The notes below the pieces were generated by a model. The model was not told the origin of the DNA. It was given only the letters and a program-made list of their open reading frames with translations, and searched no databases. 18,626 nt of DNA from SZUA-117 sp964630795. Lineage in GTDB: Bacteria > Pseudomonadota > Gammaproteobacteria > Steroidobacterales > Woeseiaceae. Of this stretch, positions 7,039 through 15,676 are shown in pieces. The stretch lies in NCBI GenBank assembly GCA_964630795.1, contig CAZVWF010000055.1, positions 1-18,626 on the forward strand, written 5' to 3'. The stretch's first letter is position 1; every line of letters begins with the position of its first letter. Made by a program: the position numbers and the translations under genes.

Positions 7039-9771
7039 GTGTCTGATCGGATGAGCCAGGTATGGCACCTGCCACTGCTGCTTTTTTTCATTGCCGCATC
7101 GGCGGTCGCGGACGATGACATCGCGAACCGCATCAATATCGACTACGAACTGTTCCGGCTCGATAACGGATTGACGACCATCGTCCATCCGGATCATTCA
7201 ACCCCAACGGTTTATGTCGGTATCTGGTACGGCGTTGGGTCCAAGGACGAACCGCCCGGCCGGACCGGGTTTGCCCACCTCTTCGAGCACCTGATGTTTC
7301 AGGGCACGGAGAACCGGGAAGGCGAGTACTTTGCGCCGTTCACCAAGGCCGGTGCGACGGGCATGAACGGCACGACCTCCGAAGACCGGACCAATTACTT
7401 TGCAACGGTTCCGACCGGGGCGCTGGACATGGCACTCTGGATGGAAAGCGATCGCATGAGCAATCTCCTCGGCGCGGTCACGCAGGAAGCGCTGGATGAA
7501 CAGCGGGGCGTGGTGCAGAACGAAAAACGGCAGGGCGAAAACCGGCCCTATGCCGGCGTGTACGATCGCGTGCGCGCCAATGTTTATCCGGCAGGACATC
7601 CGTACCGTCATTCCGTCATCGGATCGATGGAAGATCTCGATGCGGCATCGCTGGAGGACGTGCATGAATGGTTCGACACGTACTACGGCGCCAGCAACGC
7701 GGTACTCGTATTGTCCGGCGACGTTGACGTCGCAACGGCGAAGGAGAAGGTGACGCATTTCTTCAGCGGCGCACCGGCCGGGATTCCACTCGTAAAGCCG
7801 CAACAGTGGATTCCGGAGATCCGGGAAAATCGCAAGGAAATCCTGTACGACCGTGTTGGCCAGATCCGGATCAGCCGTACCTGGGCGTTGCCCAATCTGA
7901 AAGATCGCGACACGACACTGATGTACCTGGTCAACGAAACGCTGGCAAACAACAAGAATGCACCGCTGCAGAAGCGCCTGGTCGACGACATGCAACTCGC
8001 TACTGGCCTGCGTGGCGGCGCCTACGGCCAGGTGATCAATGGAGAGAACAACCTGACGATCAATTTGCGCAATGGTGTCGATCCTGAAGCGGTCATTGCG
8101 GTAGTCGATGAAGTCATTGCTGCATATCTCCAAGAAGGACCGGACGCGCAGATTCTCGAGAACGCCAAGCTCGGTATCAATATGTCGATGCTGAGTTCAA
8201 TGGAGAGCAAGTCCAGCATGGGTCGAATGCTCGCAGAGGGGCAGCTCTATACGAACGATCCGCTGTGGGTGAAACAGGAACTGGCCTGGCTCAATGAAGC
8301 GACTGCGGAAGATGTGAAGGCAGTCGCCAATCGCTGGTTGTCGCGCGGCCACTTCGAAATTACCGTGTTGCCGTTCCCGGAGTATGTGACCGGCGAAGAC
8401 GCGGTTGATCGATCAGCGGTGCCGGTAGTTTCCGATGTTTCCGGTATTCAGTTTCCGGAGATCAATACGGCCACGCTGGATAACGGAATGCAGGTGGTCG
8501 TCGCACGGAGTGGTGAACTGCCTTTGATAGACGTTGCGATTCGGGTCGGTACTGGCAACATGGCCGATGCGCCGGACGCGCCCGGCATTTCCGACGCCGT
8601 GTTCGCACTGATGCAACGAGGCACTGAGCGCTGGGATGCCAACGAACTGGCGGCTGCAAAAGACCGTATTGCGATGGATTCGCAGATGTCCGCGAACATC
8701 GAGAACAGTTCCTTCGGCTACCGTATCCTGAGCGGCAATTTACAGGCGTCGCTCGACATCGCGGCGGAAGTGCTCGAAAACCCGACGTTCCCGGAAGAGG
8801 AACTGGTCAAATTCCAGCAACAGGTTCTCGCTTACCTGGCGAACATACAGCGCAACCCGGCGCGAAACGCGACCGGCTTGTATCGACGCGCACTCTATGG
8901 GGCCGATCATCCGCTGGGCGGTGTATGGACGCCTGATCTTGTCGAAAACCTTAACCGCGGGCGCATCGAGGATTTTCATGCGCGTGAAATTGCGCCCGAC
9001 AACATGACTGTGTTCATGATCGGCGACATTGACATCGACACGGCAACTGCGGCCCTCGAAGTATCTTTTGGCCGCTGGCGCGCAAAGAACGCGTCCGCAA
9101 AGCGTCCGGTTGGTGCGGCGATTTCATCCGGGCCGCGCGTCATCCTCGTCGACCAGCCCGGTGCGCCGCAAAGCACGATTCGTGCAGGCCACTCGCTCGC
9201 GCCGTTCGATGCCGAGAGTAATACGGAGCTGACCGTCGTCAACGGGGTATTCGGCGCCGATTTCGAGGCACGCATTAATATGAATTTGCGCGAGGACAAG
9301 GCGTGGTCCTACGGTATGAGCTCGGGCATCCTGAGGGTGGCGACCGGCGATCAGGCACTGGTCGTCGCTGGCAGCGTCCAGACCGACAAGACGATGGAGA
9401 GCCTGCAGGAGATCATGCGTGAGTACACAGAGTACGTGACTACACGTCCGGCAACGCCGGCGGAACTGGAGCGTGTCAAACTCAATCGAACGCGTTCGCT
9501 GCCCGGTCGCTTCGCCTCGAAGCGTGGTTTCCTGAGCAGCATGATCGCGTCTGATTCTTACGGTCTGCCGTATGACCATGCCGAAAATACGGCGGCACGT
9601 GTTGAGGCGGTAACGCTGGAAGGGGTCAACAATCGTGCGCGAGACGTCATCAGGCCGGACGAATTGACTTGGGTAATTGTCGGCGATCTCGACGAGATAG
9701 AACAAAAGGTTCGGTCGTTGAATTACGGACCCGTGGAAATCTGGGACGGATTCGGCAACCGTTTGCGTTAG
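7039..9771 (+). CDS. Periplasmic M16-family zinc metallopeptidase (two-domain, pitrilysin/insulinase type)
   Basis: A 910-residue protein. A Sec signal peptide (hydrophobic LPLLLFFIAASAVA, likely cleaved after A24 in AVA-DD) sends it to the periplasm. The N-terminal M16 half carries the inverted zinc motif HLFEH at residues 80-84 and the downstream glutamate ligand in QRGVVQNEKR (E162). The C-terminal half repeats the fold, starting at about residue 475 with TLDNGMQVVVA. It has lost the metal motif, having ISDAVFALMQRGT where the HxxEH should be; this active/inactive pairing is normal for the family. Such enzymes degrade peptides or process small proteins. It stands alone between the divergent NSS gene and the convergent bkd operon, so context gives no substrate. 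The 70 bases after it hold no clear terminator. Confidence 0.93.
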   Translation: MSDRMSQVWHLPLLLFFIAASAVADDDIANRINIDYELFRLDNGLTTIVHPDHSTPTVYVGIWYGVGSKDEPPGRTGFAHLFEHLMFQGTENREGEYFAPFTKAGATGMNGTTSEDRTNYFATVPTGALDMALWMESDRMSNLLGAVTQEALDEQRGVVQNEKRQGENRPYAGVYDRVRANVYPAGHPYRHSVIGSMEDLDAASLEDVHEWFDTYYGASNAVLVLSGDVDVATAKEKVTHFFSGAPAGIPLVKPQQWIPEIRENRKEILYDRVGQIRISRTWALPNLKDRDTTLMYLVNETLANNKNAPLQKRLVDDMQLATGLRGGAYGQVINGENNLTINLRNGVDPEAVIAVVDEVIAAYLQEGPDAQILENAKLGINMSMLSSMESKSSMGRMLAEGQLYTNDPLWVKQELAWLNEATAEDVKAVANRWLSRGHFEITVLPFPEYVTGEDAVDRSAVPVVSDVSGIQFPEINTATLDNGMQVVVARSGELPLIDVAIRVGTGNMADAPDAPGISDAVFALMQRGTERWDANELAAAKDRIAMDSQMSANIENSSFGYRILSGNLQASLDIAAEVLENPTFPEEELVKFQQQVLAYLANIQRNPARNATGLYRRALYGADHPLGGVWTPDLVENLNRGRIEDFHAREIAPDNMTVFMIGDIDIDTATAALEVSFGRWRAKNASAKRPVGAAISSGPRVILVDQPGAPQSTIRAGHSLAPFDAESNTELTVVNGVFGADFEARINMNLREDKAWSYGMSSGILRVATGDQALVVAGSVQTDKTMESLQEIMREYTEYVTTRPATPAELERVKLNRTRSLPGRFASKRGFLSSMIASDSYGLPYDHAENTAARVEAVTLEGVNNRARDVIRPDELTWVIVGDLDEIEQKVRSLNYGPVEIWDGFGNRLR

Positions 9772-9841
9772 TTGCCGGCCGCTGTTCGACCGCGTGCGAT
9801 TGTTGGAGGGCAGGGATTCCCGAAGCAAGCACCCAGGTAGA

Positions 9842-11032
9842 TCATCCGTCCAGAAAGATCGTCGCCGGGTGCTCCAGCATCTCCCGAATGTCCTGAATCA
9901 TCGCGGCCGCATCGTAGCCGTCGACAAAACGATGGTCGAATGACGACGACAGATTCATCATCTTGCGAACGGTTATCTGGCCGTCGACAACGACAGGCCG
10001 GTCGACCGCACGATTGACGCCAATAATTGCGACCTCGGGCAGATTAATGACGGGCGTCGAAACGATGCCGCCCAACTTGCCGAGGCTGGTGATCGTGATG
10101 GTCGATCCTGAAAGCTCGTCTTTCTTCGCAGTGTTATTGCGCGCCGCCTCGGATACTCGTTTGATCTCGGCGGACAGGTCTTCGATCGACAGCGATTCGG
10201 CGTTGCGGACAACCGGTACCTTGAGTCCATCCGGCGTCTGAGTTGCGATACCGAGATGCACCGCACCGTGGCGCAGGAGAACATTCTTGTTCTTGTCGTA
10301 GGTGGTGTTGCATCGCGGGAAGCTTCGCAATGCCCGAATCAGCGCGAGTCCCAGGAAAGGTAACAAGGTCAGTCGATCAGCCTTGTCTGCCTTTTTGTTG
10401 TTTAGGTGTTGCCGAAGCGCTTCGAGCGCCGTGATGTCGATTTCCTCGACATAGGAGAAATGCGGCACTTCGCGATTGGCTTCGGTCATGCGCTCTGCGA
10501 TGACGCGTCGCAGCCCGATGACCTTCACTTCCCCGGTCTTCTCCGGCGTCCTGGCAATGGTGGCAGGCGCCGCGCTGCCCTGCATGCCCTGAACGTGCTG
10601 CTCGAAATCCTGGCGCAAAATCCTGCCGCCGGGACCGGACCCGGTGATCGTCGCCAGGTCAATACCTGCCTGTTTGGCGCGTCGTCGAATGGCCGGGGAC
10701 GTGATGACCTTGTCTTCCTTCGCGGTCGCCACGGCGGGCCTGGTTTCGGGGGCTTCCGGTGCCGGTGCTCCGGGTGCAGCGGCCGCACTGGCATCGGTTT
10801 CGAACACTACGAGTGCTTCGCCAACCGCAATCATGTCGCCGGGCTCGCCGGCCAGAGATTTGACCGTTCCGGATACCGGCGAATTGAGCTCAATGGCGGC
10901 CTTGTCCGTCATCATCGTGCCCAGAACGGCATCTTCGCTGACGACATCGCCGACCTTGACGTTCCACTCGCCAATCTCGGACTCGACCGTACCTTCTCCA
11001 AGGTCCGGGAGTTTGAATATGTACTCGCTCAT
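9842..11032 (-). CDS. bkdB: Branched-chain 2-oxoacid dehydrogenase E2 (dihydrolipoamide acyltransferase)
   Basis: A 396-residue E2 with one N-terminal lipoyl domain (lipoyl lysine K44 in MMTDKAAIEL), an Ala/Pro-rich linker at about 84-106, a peripheral subunit-binding domain (ITSPAIRRRAKQAGIDL) and the acyltransferase domain ending in HRFVDG (H367, D371), the active-site HxxxDG. It transfers branched acyl groups from E1 to CoA and forms the core of the complex in the cytoplasm. The ATG at 11032 overlaps the E1beta TGA as ATGA and has GGAGG just upstream; a longer frame to 11095 would add 21 residues unlike E2 N-termini. It is the last gene of the operon. No lpdV-like E3 follows, because the next gene is the convergent peptidase. 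E1 partners of the bkd type favour the branched-chain assignment over pyruvate dehydrogenase. Confidence 0.93.
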   Translation of the reverse strand: MSEYIFKLPDLGEGTVESEIGEWNVKVGDVVSEDAVLGTMMTDKAAIELNSPVSGTVKSLAGEPGDMIAVGEALVVFETDASAAAAPGAPAPEAPETRPAVATAKEDKVITSPAIRRRAKQAGIDLATITGSGPGGRILRQDFEQHVQGMQGSAAPATIARTPEKTGEVKVIGLRRVIAERMTEANREVPHFSYVEEIDITALEALRQHLNNKKADKADRLTLLPFLGLALIRALRSFPRCNTTYDKNKNVLLRHGAVHLGIATQTPDGLKVPVVRNAESLSIEDLSAEIKRVSEAARNNTAKKDELSGSTITITSLGKLGGIVSTPVINLPEVAIIGVNRAVDRPVVVDGQITVRKMMNLSSSFDHRFVDGYDAAAMIQDIREMLEHPATIFLDG

Positions 11033-12045
11033 CCCGCCTCCATGACCTTGCGGATGCCCGCGGCAAGATGCTTCTGGCCGGGGAAATACTGCCACTCAAA
11101 CGCGTGCGGGTACGGCGTGTCCCAGCCTGCGACGCGCTCAATCGGTGCCTCGAGAAAATAAAAGCACTCTTCCTGCACTGAAGTGACGAGTTCTGCACCG
11201 AAACCGGAATACCGCGTGGCTTCATGGGCGATCAGGCAGCGGCCTGTCTTCTTGACGGATTCAGTCAGTGTCGTCGTGTCGAGCGGTGAGAGTGTTCTGA
11301 CATCGACCACTTCGGCATCGACACCAACGCGTCTGGCGACCGCCCGTGCCACGTGAACGAGCGTGCCATAAGTGATGATGGTCAGTTCCTCCCCTTCCTC
11401 AACAATCTCGGCGGCCCCCAACGGTACGGTGAAATAGTCATTCGGCACGTCCCCCTTGGGATGCGAGGTCCACGAGACTGCCGGTTTGTCGGGATCGCCG
11501 TCGAAGGGGCCGTTGTAAATTCGTTTCGGCTCGAAGAACACGACCGGGTCGTCGGATTCGATCGCGCTGATAAGCAGGCCTTTTGCATCATAGGGATTGG
11601 ACGGCATGACGACCTTGATGCCGCTGATATGCGTAAAGATGGCCTCCGGCGATTGTGAGTGCGTCTGGCCGCCACGAATACCGCCACCGCAGGGTGTCCT
11701 GATTGTGACCGGTGAAAAGTACTCGCCGCCACTTCGATAACGAATCCTGGCCAGCTCGCTTACGATCTGGTCAAAGCCGGGATAGATGTAATCGGCAAAC
11801 TGAATTTCGGCGACCGGTCGCAAACCATTCAGGCCCATGCCGATGGCTGTACCGATGATGCCGCCTTCGGCGATAGGTGCATCGATGACCCGGTGCTCTC
11901 CGTACCTTCGCTGCAAACCGTCGGTGCAGCGGAACACACCGCCGAAATAGCCAACGTCCTCGCCCAGGAGGACAACGTTCGGGTCCTTGTCCATAACGAC
12001 GTCGAGTGCCGAGCGAATCGCTTCAATCATGTTCATCTGCGCCAT
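11029..12045 (-). CDS. bkdA2: Branched-chain 2-oxoacid dehydrogenase E1 component, beta subunit
   Basis: A 338-residue transketolase-like beta subunit. Visible family segments are VVLLGEDVGYFGGVF (with the conserved Glu that contacts thiamine diphosphate), GGIIGTAIGMGLNG, the substrate-region GGIRGGQTHSQSPE, and FEPKRIYNG, which is typical of branched-chain rather than pyruvate dehydrogenase E1beta. With E1alpha it decarboxylates the keto acids of Val, Leu and Ile and passes the acyl group to lipoyl-E2. The ATG lies 2 bases after the E1alpha stop, and the stop overlaps the E2 start by 4 bases, so the three subunits are translationally coupled for balanced synthesis. Confidence 0.94.
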   Translation of the reverse strand: MAQMNMIEAIRSALDVVMDKDPNVVLLGEDVGYFGGVFRCTDGLQRRYGEHRVIDAPIAEGGIIGTAIGMGLNGLRPVAEIQFADYIYPGFDQIVSELARIRYRSGGEYFSPVTIRTPCGGGIRGGQTHSQSPEAIFTHISGIKVVMPSNPYDAKGLLISAIESDDPVVFFEPKRIYNGPFDGDPDKPAVSWTSHPKGDVPNDYFTVPLGAAEIVEEGEELTIITYGTLVHVARAVARRVGVDAEVVDVRTLSPLDTTTLTESVKKTGRCLIAHEATRYSGFGAELVTSVQEECFYFLEAPIERVAGWDTPYPHAFEWQYFPGQKHLAAGIRKVMEAG

Positions 12046-12047
12046 GA

Positions 12048-13295
12048 TCAGGACTCGTTGCCGCTTTCGAGCGCCAGCATTTCACGACGCTGTTTCTCGA
12101 GATGCTCCGGCATCTCGGCGTATACATCGTCAAACATTTCGGTCGGGTTCAGGAACGGCCCTTCAGTCATCGTTCCGTAAGTTCGGGCTTCCTTCCACGC
12201 ACTGGCTACTTTCCCGGTGTATTCCTCGATAACCGCCTGGTGCTGCTCTTCCGACCAGTGACCCTCAACGATGAGATGCTGTTTCAGCCGCTCGACCGGG
12301 TCACCAAGCGGAAAGGCCTCCCATTCGTTTTTCGGCCGATACTTCGAGGGGTCGTCACTCGTTGAATGTGCGCCGCCCCGATAGGTGACATGCTCGATGA
12401 CGGTCGGGCCGCCGCCGCGGCGCGCACGATCGGCTGCCCACAGGGTTGCGGCATAGACTGCGAGGAAATCGTTGCCGTCGACGCGGATTCCCGGAATGCC
12501 GAGGCCGATACCACGGGCAGCGAAGGGTCGACGCTCGCCGCCGGCAAATCCCTGGAAGGTCGATATTGCCCACTGGTTATTGACGATGTTAAGAATCACC
12601 GGCGCCTGGTAGACCGCCGCAAAGGTCAGTGCGTAATGAAAATCTGCTTCCGCGGTGCTGCCGTCGCCCAGCCACGATGCCGCGATGTGATCTTCGCCCT
12701 TAATTGCAGCGGCCATCGCCCAGCCGACGGCATGTGGATACTGCGTGCCCAGGTTGCCGGATAACGAAAAGATGTTGGCATCCTTGTTGTGATAAAGGAT
12801 CGGCAATTGTCTTCCCTTGCACATGTCGCGGGTGTTGGATAAGCACTGGCACATCATGTCGACGAGACGGGTGCCGCGATACAGGAACAGCCCGGTGTTT
12901 CGGTACGACGGAAAGCACATGTCGCCGGCACGCAAAGCCATACCTTGCGCAATCGATACGGCTTCCTCGCCAAGCGACTGGAGGTAGAAGCTGATCTGTC
13001 CCTGTCGCTGGATTTGCCAGAGGCGCTGGTCGAAGACGCGATTAAGGAGCATCCAGCGCAGGCCGATTTGCAGCTTGCCCGGGTCGAGCTTGGGGTCCCA
13101 GTCGCCCTGTGCACGGTGGTCTTCATCCAGCACGCGAACAAGTTCGAGACTCAGGTGTTCGATGTCGCGCGTCCGTGCATCGATGGGCGGACGGTCCACA
13201 CTGCCGGCAGGCGACAGGTTCAGGTAGCTGAAGTCCGGCTTGTCGCCGGGCCGTGCGGACGGGTGTGGAATATGAAGTCTGGATTTTCCAGCCAT
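12048..13295 (-). CDS. bkdA1: Branched-chain 2-oxoacid dehydrogenase E1 component, alpha subunit
   Basis: 415 residues from ATG 13295. The N-terminus (RLHIPHPSARPGDKPDFSYL) and the middle (SFYLQSLGEEA, CFPSYRNTGL, LSNTRDMCKGRQLP) match the Pseudomonas BkdA1 pattern as I recall it. The thiamine diphosphate motif runs from GDG at 210-212 to NN at 239-240. The HSTSDDPSKYRP segment corresponds to the phosphorylation-loop region of mitochondrial E1alpha. The protein performs the oxidative decarboxylation step with E1beta. A GTG at 13337 would add 14 residues, but a TATAAT box on this strand lies only 6 bases upstream of it, so ATG 13295 with AGGGA upstream is preferred. It is first in the operon and diverges from the Lrp-type regulator. 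Confidence 0.94.
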   Translation of the reverse strand: MAGKSRLHIPHPSARPGDKPDFSYLNLSPAGSVDRPPIDARTRDIEHLSLELVRVLDEDHRAQGDWDPKLDPGKLQIGLRWMLLNRVFDQRLWQIQRQGQISFYLQSLGEEAVSIAQGMALRAGDMCFPSYRNTGLFLYRGTRLVDMMCQCLSNTRDMCKGRQLPILYHNKDANIFSLSGNLGTQYPHAVGWAMAAAIKGEDHIAASWLGDGSTAEADFHYALTFAAVYQAPVILNIVNNQWAISTFQGFAGGERRPFAARGIGLGIPGIRVDGNDFLAVYAATLWAADRARRGGGPTVIEHVTYRGGAHSTSDDPSKYRPKNEWEAFPLGDPVERLKQHLIVEGHWSEEQHQAVIEEYTGKVASAWKEARTYGTMTEGPFLNPTEMFDDVYAEMPEHLEKQRREMLALESGNES

Positions 13296-13342
13296 GGGGA
13301 TCCCTGCGTACCTGTCGTCATTCTGCTTATGCAGCACCCGGA

Positions 13343-13353
13343 ATTATATCCGC
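13343..13353 (-). promoter_or_regulatory. Probable -10 region of the bkd operon promoter
   Basis: On the - strand this reads GCGGATATAAT, with a perfect TATAAT at 13348-13343. It implies a start of transcription near 13336 and a leader of about 40 bases before bkdA1. No good -35 box stands 16-18 bases upstream, which fits an activator-dependent promoter (inference). The 11-mer is repeated inverted at 13414-13424. Confidence 0.45.
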
Positions 13354-13413
13354 AAAAACACGGATTATGGTCGCAATGATCGTTGCTAAGTCCTTATAGA
13401 GCGCATAAAATAT

Positions 13414-13424
13414 GTGGATATAAT
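13414..13424 (+). promoter_or_regulatory. Probable -10 region of the Lrp-family regulator gene
   Basis: GTGGATATAAT contains a perfect TATAAT at 13419-13424, in an AT-rich stretch unlike the surrounding DNA. Transcription would begin near 13431, about 12 bases before ATG 13443, leaving little room for a Shine-Dalgarno sequence, and none is seen. The box matches the bkd -10 region in 10 of 11 positions, inverted. AT-rich DNA here may also bind the Lrp-type protein for autoregulation. Confidence 0.45.
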
Positions 13425-13442
13425 AAAAACTGAACATAAAAA

Positions 13443-13919
13443 ATGCATAAAGTTGATCTGGATCAAATGGACCGCCGAATTCTCGGGCTCTTGCAGACCG
13501 AAGCGGGCATCAATGCCAATGAAATCGGCGAACGCGTCGGGCTGTCACAATCCGCCTGTTGGCGCAGAATTCAGCGGCTCCGCGACGAGGGGGTGATCAA
13601 GGACCAGCCGGCCGTTCTCGATCGCGAAAAGGTCGGGCTGTCGACGATGGTATTCGCCCAGGTGAAGTTGACTTCTCACGGCCGGACGAACATTACCGAC
13701 TTTGCCGAAGCCGTCCGGCAGTATCCGGAAGTGCTCGACTGCTACGTCTTGCTGGGCAATGTCGATTTTTTGCTGCGCATCGTTGCAGAAGACGTCAAGG
13801 GCTACGAACGATTCATGTACGAGAAGCTGTCACAGTTGCCTGGCGTACAGGAGGTGCACTCGAGCATGGCACTCTCCGAAATGAAGCACACGACTATATT
13901 GCCGATCTGGCCGCGCTAA
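13443..13919 (+). CDS. Lrp/AsnC-family transcriptional regulator, probable regulator of the bkd operon
   Basis: A 158-residue protein with the usual Lrp layout. The N-terminus has VDLDQMDRRILGLLQ, followed by a helix-turn-helix at about residues 23-47 (INANEIGERVGLSQSACWRRI). The C-terminal RAM ligand-binding domain includes VLDCYVLLGNVDFLLRIVAEDV. ATG 13443 gives the complete family N-terminus; an ATG at 13467 would remove the start of helix 1. It is divergent from bkdA1, as bkdR is in Pseudomonas, where an Lrp-type protein activates the operon in response to branched-chain amino acids. The same role is likely here by position, but orthology to BkdR rather than to global Lrp is not established. 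Confidence 0.9.
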   Translation: MHKVDLDQMDRRILGLLQTEAGINANEIGERVGLSQSACWRRIQRLRDEGVIKDQPAVLDREKVGLSTMVFAQVKLTSHGRTNITDFAEAVRQYPEVLDCYVLLGNVDFLLRIVAEDVKGYERFMYEKLSQLPGVQEVHSSMALSEMKHTTILPIWPR

Positions 13920-14033
13920 TTGCGCTCCCGGGCGAAGTCCGTGGCCCGTCTCCGGCGGGCATCGGTCAGCAGCCTCCCATCGCGTCGACGATTGTTCCCA
14001 AAGGCATGGGTACCAGCCATTTCGCCGCTACCT

Positions 14034-15599
14034 TTACCACCAGGTGGCGTACAAGGCGACCAGCATCATCAGGATGACGAGCGATGCGAGATTGAAACTC
14101 TTCGATGTCGATGTATCGATCGACGAATGTTCGATGGCGTCCGGATGATCGGTTTTTGATTCCAGGCGAGAGACCAGCATGCCTGTCATCACGCACAGCA
14201 GGAATACGATGCCCACCCGGTCAATAAAGGGCAGGGATGGCATCCATACCCAGAAGGCGGTCGAAACCAGGAAGGAGCCGAAGGCAGCCGCGATGGCAGC
14301 GTTCGCCGTGGTTTTTTTCCAGAATATTGCCAGCAGGAATATTGCGACGACGCCCGGCGTGAAAAAGCCGGTGAATTCCTGGATGTACTGAAACGCCTGG
14401 TCGAATTGTCCCAGTAAGGGGCGAGCCACGAGGGCTGCGATGATAATGGCGGTCAGACTGACGAGTCGGCCCGTCTTCACCAGGTCGGTTTCCGAATGCG
14501 CTTTTTTGCTGAACTGCGCATAAATGTCAATCGTGAAAATGGTCGAGATGCTGTTCATCATCGACGCCAGCGAAGAAACGATCGCAGCAATCAGTGCAGC
14601 AAACACCAGCCCGGTTAGCCCGGCCGGCAGTAACTTCATGACCTCCGGATACGCCTTGTCGGGCGCATCGAGATCAGGTGCCAGGATGACGGCGGCAACA
14701 CCGGGCAGTACGACGAGCACCGGCATCAGCATCTTCAGGAAAGCGGCGAAAACGATACCCTTCTGCGCTTCCCGGCTGTCCCTGGCCGCGAGCGCCCGCT
14801 GGATGATGTACTGGTTGAAGCCCCAGTAGGACAAATTCATTACCCACATGCCGCCAACCAGAACGGATACCCCGGGGAGACTGACGTAATTGGGATTGTC
14901 TTTCGAGAGGATCAGGTCGAATTTGTCCGGCGCCAGCTCCAGCATCAGCCCGAAGCCGGCGATGATGCCCTCGCCGCCGGAGATCTCGTTCAGAGAAATA
15001 CCGGCGATCAGCAGACCGCCAAACACCAGCAGGACAACCTGGATAATGTCTGTCAGCGCAACCGCCTTGAGACCGCCGTAAAGAGAATACGCGGTCGCGA
15101 AGCTCGCAAGCAGCCACAGGGCCCAGGTCAGGTCGAGTCCCGTGACGGTATTGATCGCCAGCGACCCGAGCCAGAGGATTGATGTCAGGTTGACGAACAC
15201 ATAAACACCGAGCCAGAACAATCCGAGAATTGTCTTCACGCGCGCATCGAATCGCCGCTCGAGGAACTGCGGCATCGTGTAGATGCGGTGCTCCAGGAAT
15301 ACGGGCAACAGGTACTTGCCGACGATAATCAGGGTGATCGCGGCCATCCACTCGTAGGCGCCGATCGCGATGCCCATGACGAAAGCTGATCCTGACATGC
15401 CGATGATCTGCTCGGCGGAGATGTTGGCCGCGATCAATGACGCGCCAATCGCCCACCAGGGCAGGGCGCGGCCGGCAAGAAAATAGTCCTGCGTGTTTTT
15501 CTCGTGACCGGCTTTCTCGCGAGACACCCACTGCGCCAGCACCAGCAACGAAATGGCGTAGATAGCAACTACGGTGAAGTCCAGCATTTCGAGGTGCAT
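14034..15599 (-). CDS. sglT: Na+/galactose or glucose symporter, vSGLT type
   Basis: A 521-residue SSS-family transporter, closely similar in recalled sequence to Vibrio parahaemolyticus vSGLT along most of its length (YFLAGRALPWWAIGASLIAA, FVNLTSILWLG, FNQYIIQRALAA, KGIVFAAFLK, FQYIQEFTG). Residues corresponding to the known vSGLT sugar site are visible: Q64, E83, N255, K289 and Q407, plus the inner gate Y258 and the Na+-site serines S342/S343. The position matching vSGLT Ser91 is Ala86. It should import galactose or glucose with Na+ across the inner membrane. ATG 15599 has AAAGGG about 8 bases upstream. The gene lies downstream of galK and galT on the same strand, 77 bases after galT; that gap has a possible internal -10 (TATGAT, 15652-15647, - strand). 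The Lrp-type gene converges on it, with 114 bases between stops. Confidence 0.93.
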   Translation of the reverse strand: MHLEMLDFTVVAIYAISLLVLAQWVSREKAGHEKNTQDYFLAGRALPWWAIGASLIAANISAEQIIGMSGSAFVMGIAIGAYEWMAAITLIIVGKYLLPVFLEHRIYTMPQFLERRFDARVKTILGLFWLGVYVFVNLTSILWLGSLAINTVTGLDLTWALWLLASFATAYSLYGGLKAVALTDIIQVVLLVFGGLLIAGISLNEISGGEGIIAGFGLMLELAPDKFDLILSKDNPNYVSLPGVSVLVGGMWVMNLSYWGFNQYIIQRALAARDSREAQKGIVFAAFLKMLMPVLVVLPGVAAVILAPDLDAPDKAYPEVMKLLPAGLTGLVFAALIAAIVSSLASMMNSISTIFTIDIYAQFSKKAHSETDLVKTGRLVSLTAIIIAALVARPLLGQFDQAFQYIQEFTGFFTPGVVAIFLLAIFWKKTTANAAIAAAFGSFLVSTAFWVWMPSLPFIDRVGIVFLLCVMTGMLVSRLESKTDHPDAIEHSSIDTSTSKSFNLASLVILMMLVALYATWW

Positions 15600-15676
15600 C
15601 TCTTTACCCTTTTATTGTTATGAGAAGCAGGACCTGGCCTGCCTGCATCATACGAAATTTATCGCCGGAGTAATCG

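Noticed and set aside
6873..7136. N-terminal extension of the NSS transporter up to 7136
   Set aside because: The added 88 residues are polar, without membrane segments, and would overlap the start of the divergent M16 gene. GTG 6872 gives the normal NSS N-terminus.
7198..8133. 311-codon open frame on the - strand inside the M16 peptidase
   Set aside because: It lies fully within a well-supported gene and has no motif or ribosome binding site that I could recognise.
13944..13960. GCCCG/CGGGC hairpin between the Lrp-type gene and the symporter as a terminator
   Set aside because: The stem is only 5 base pairs with a 7-base loop, and no T-tract follows on either strand.
14674..15531. 285-codon alternative frame on the same strand as the vSGLT-type gene
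   Set aside because: The product is Arg-rich and lacks membrane segments, while the other frame gives a textbook SSS transporter.
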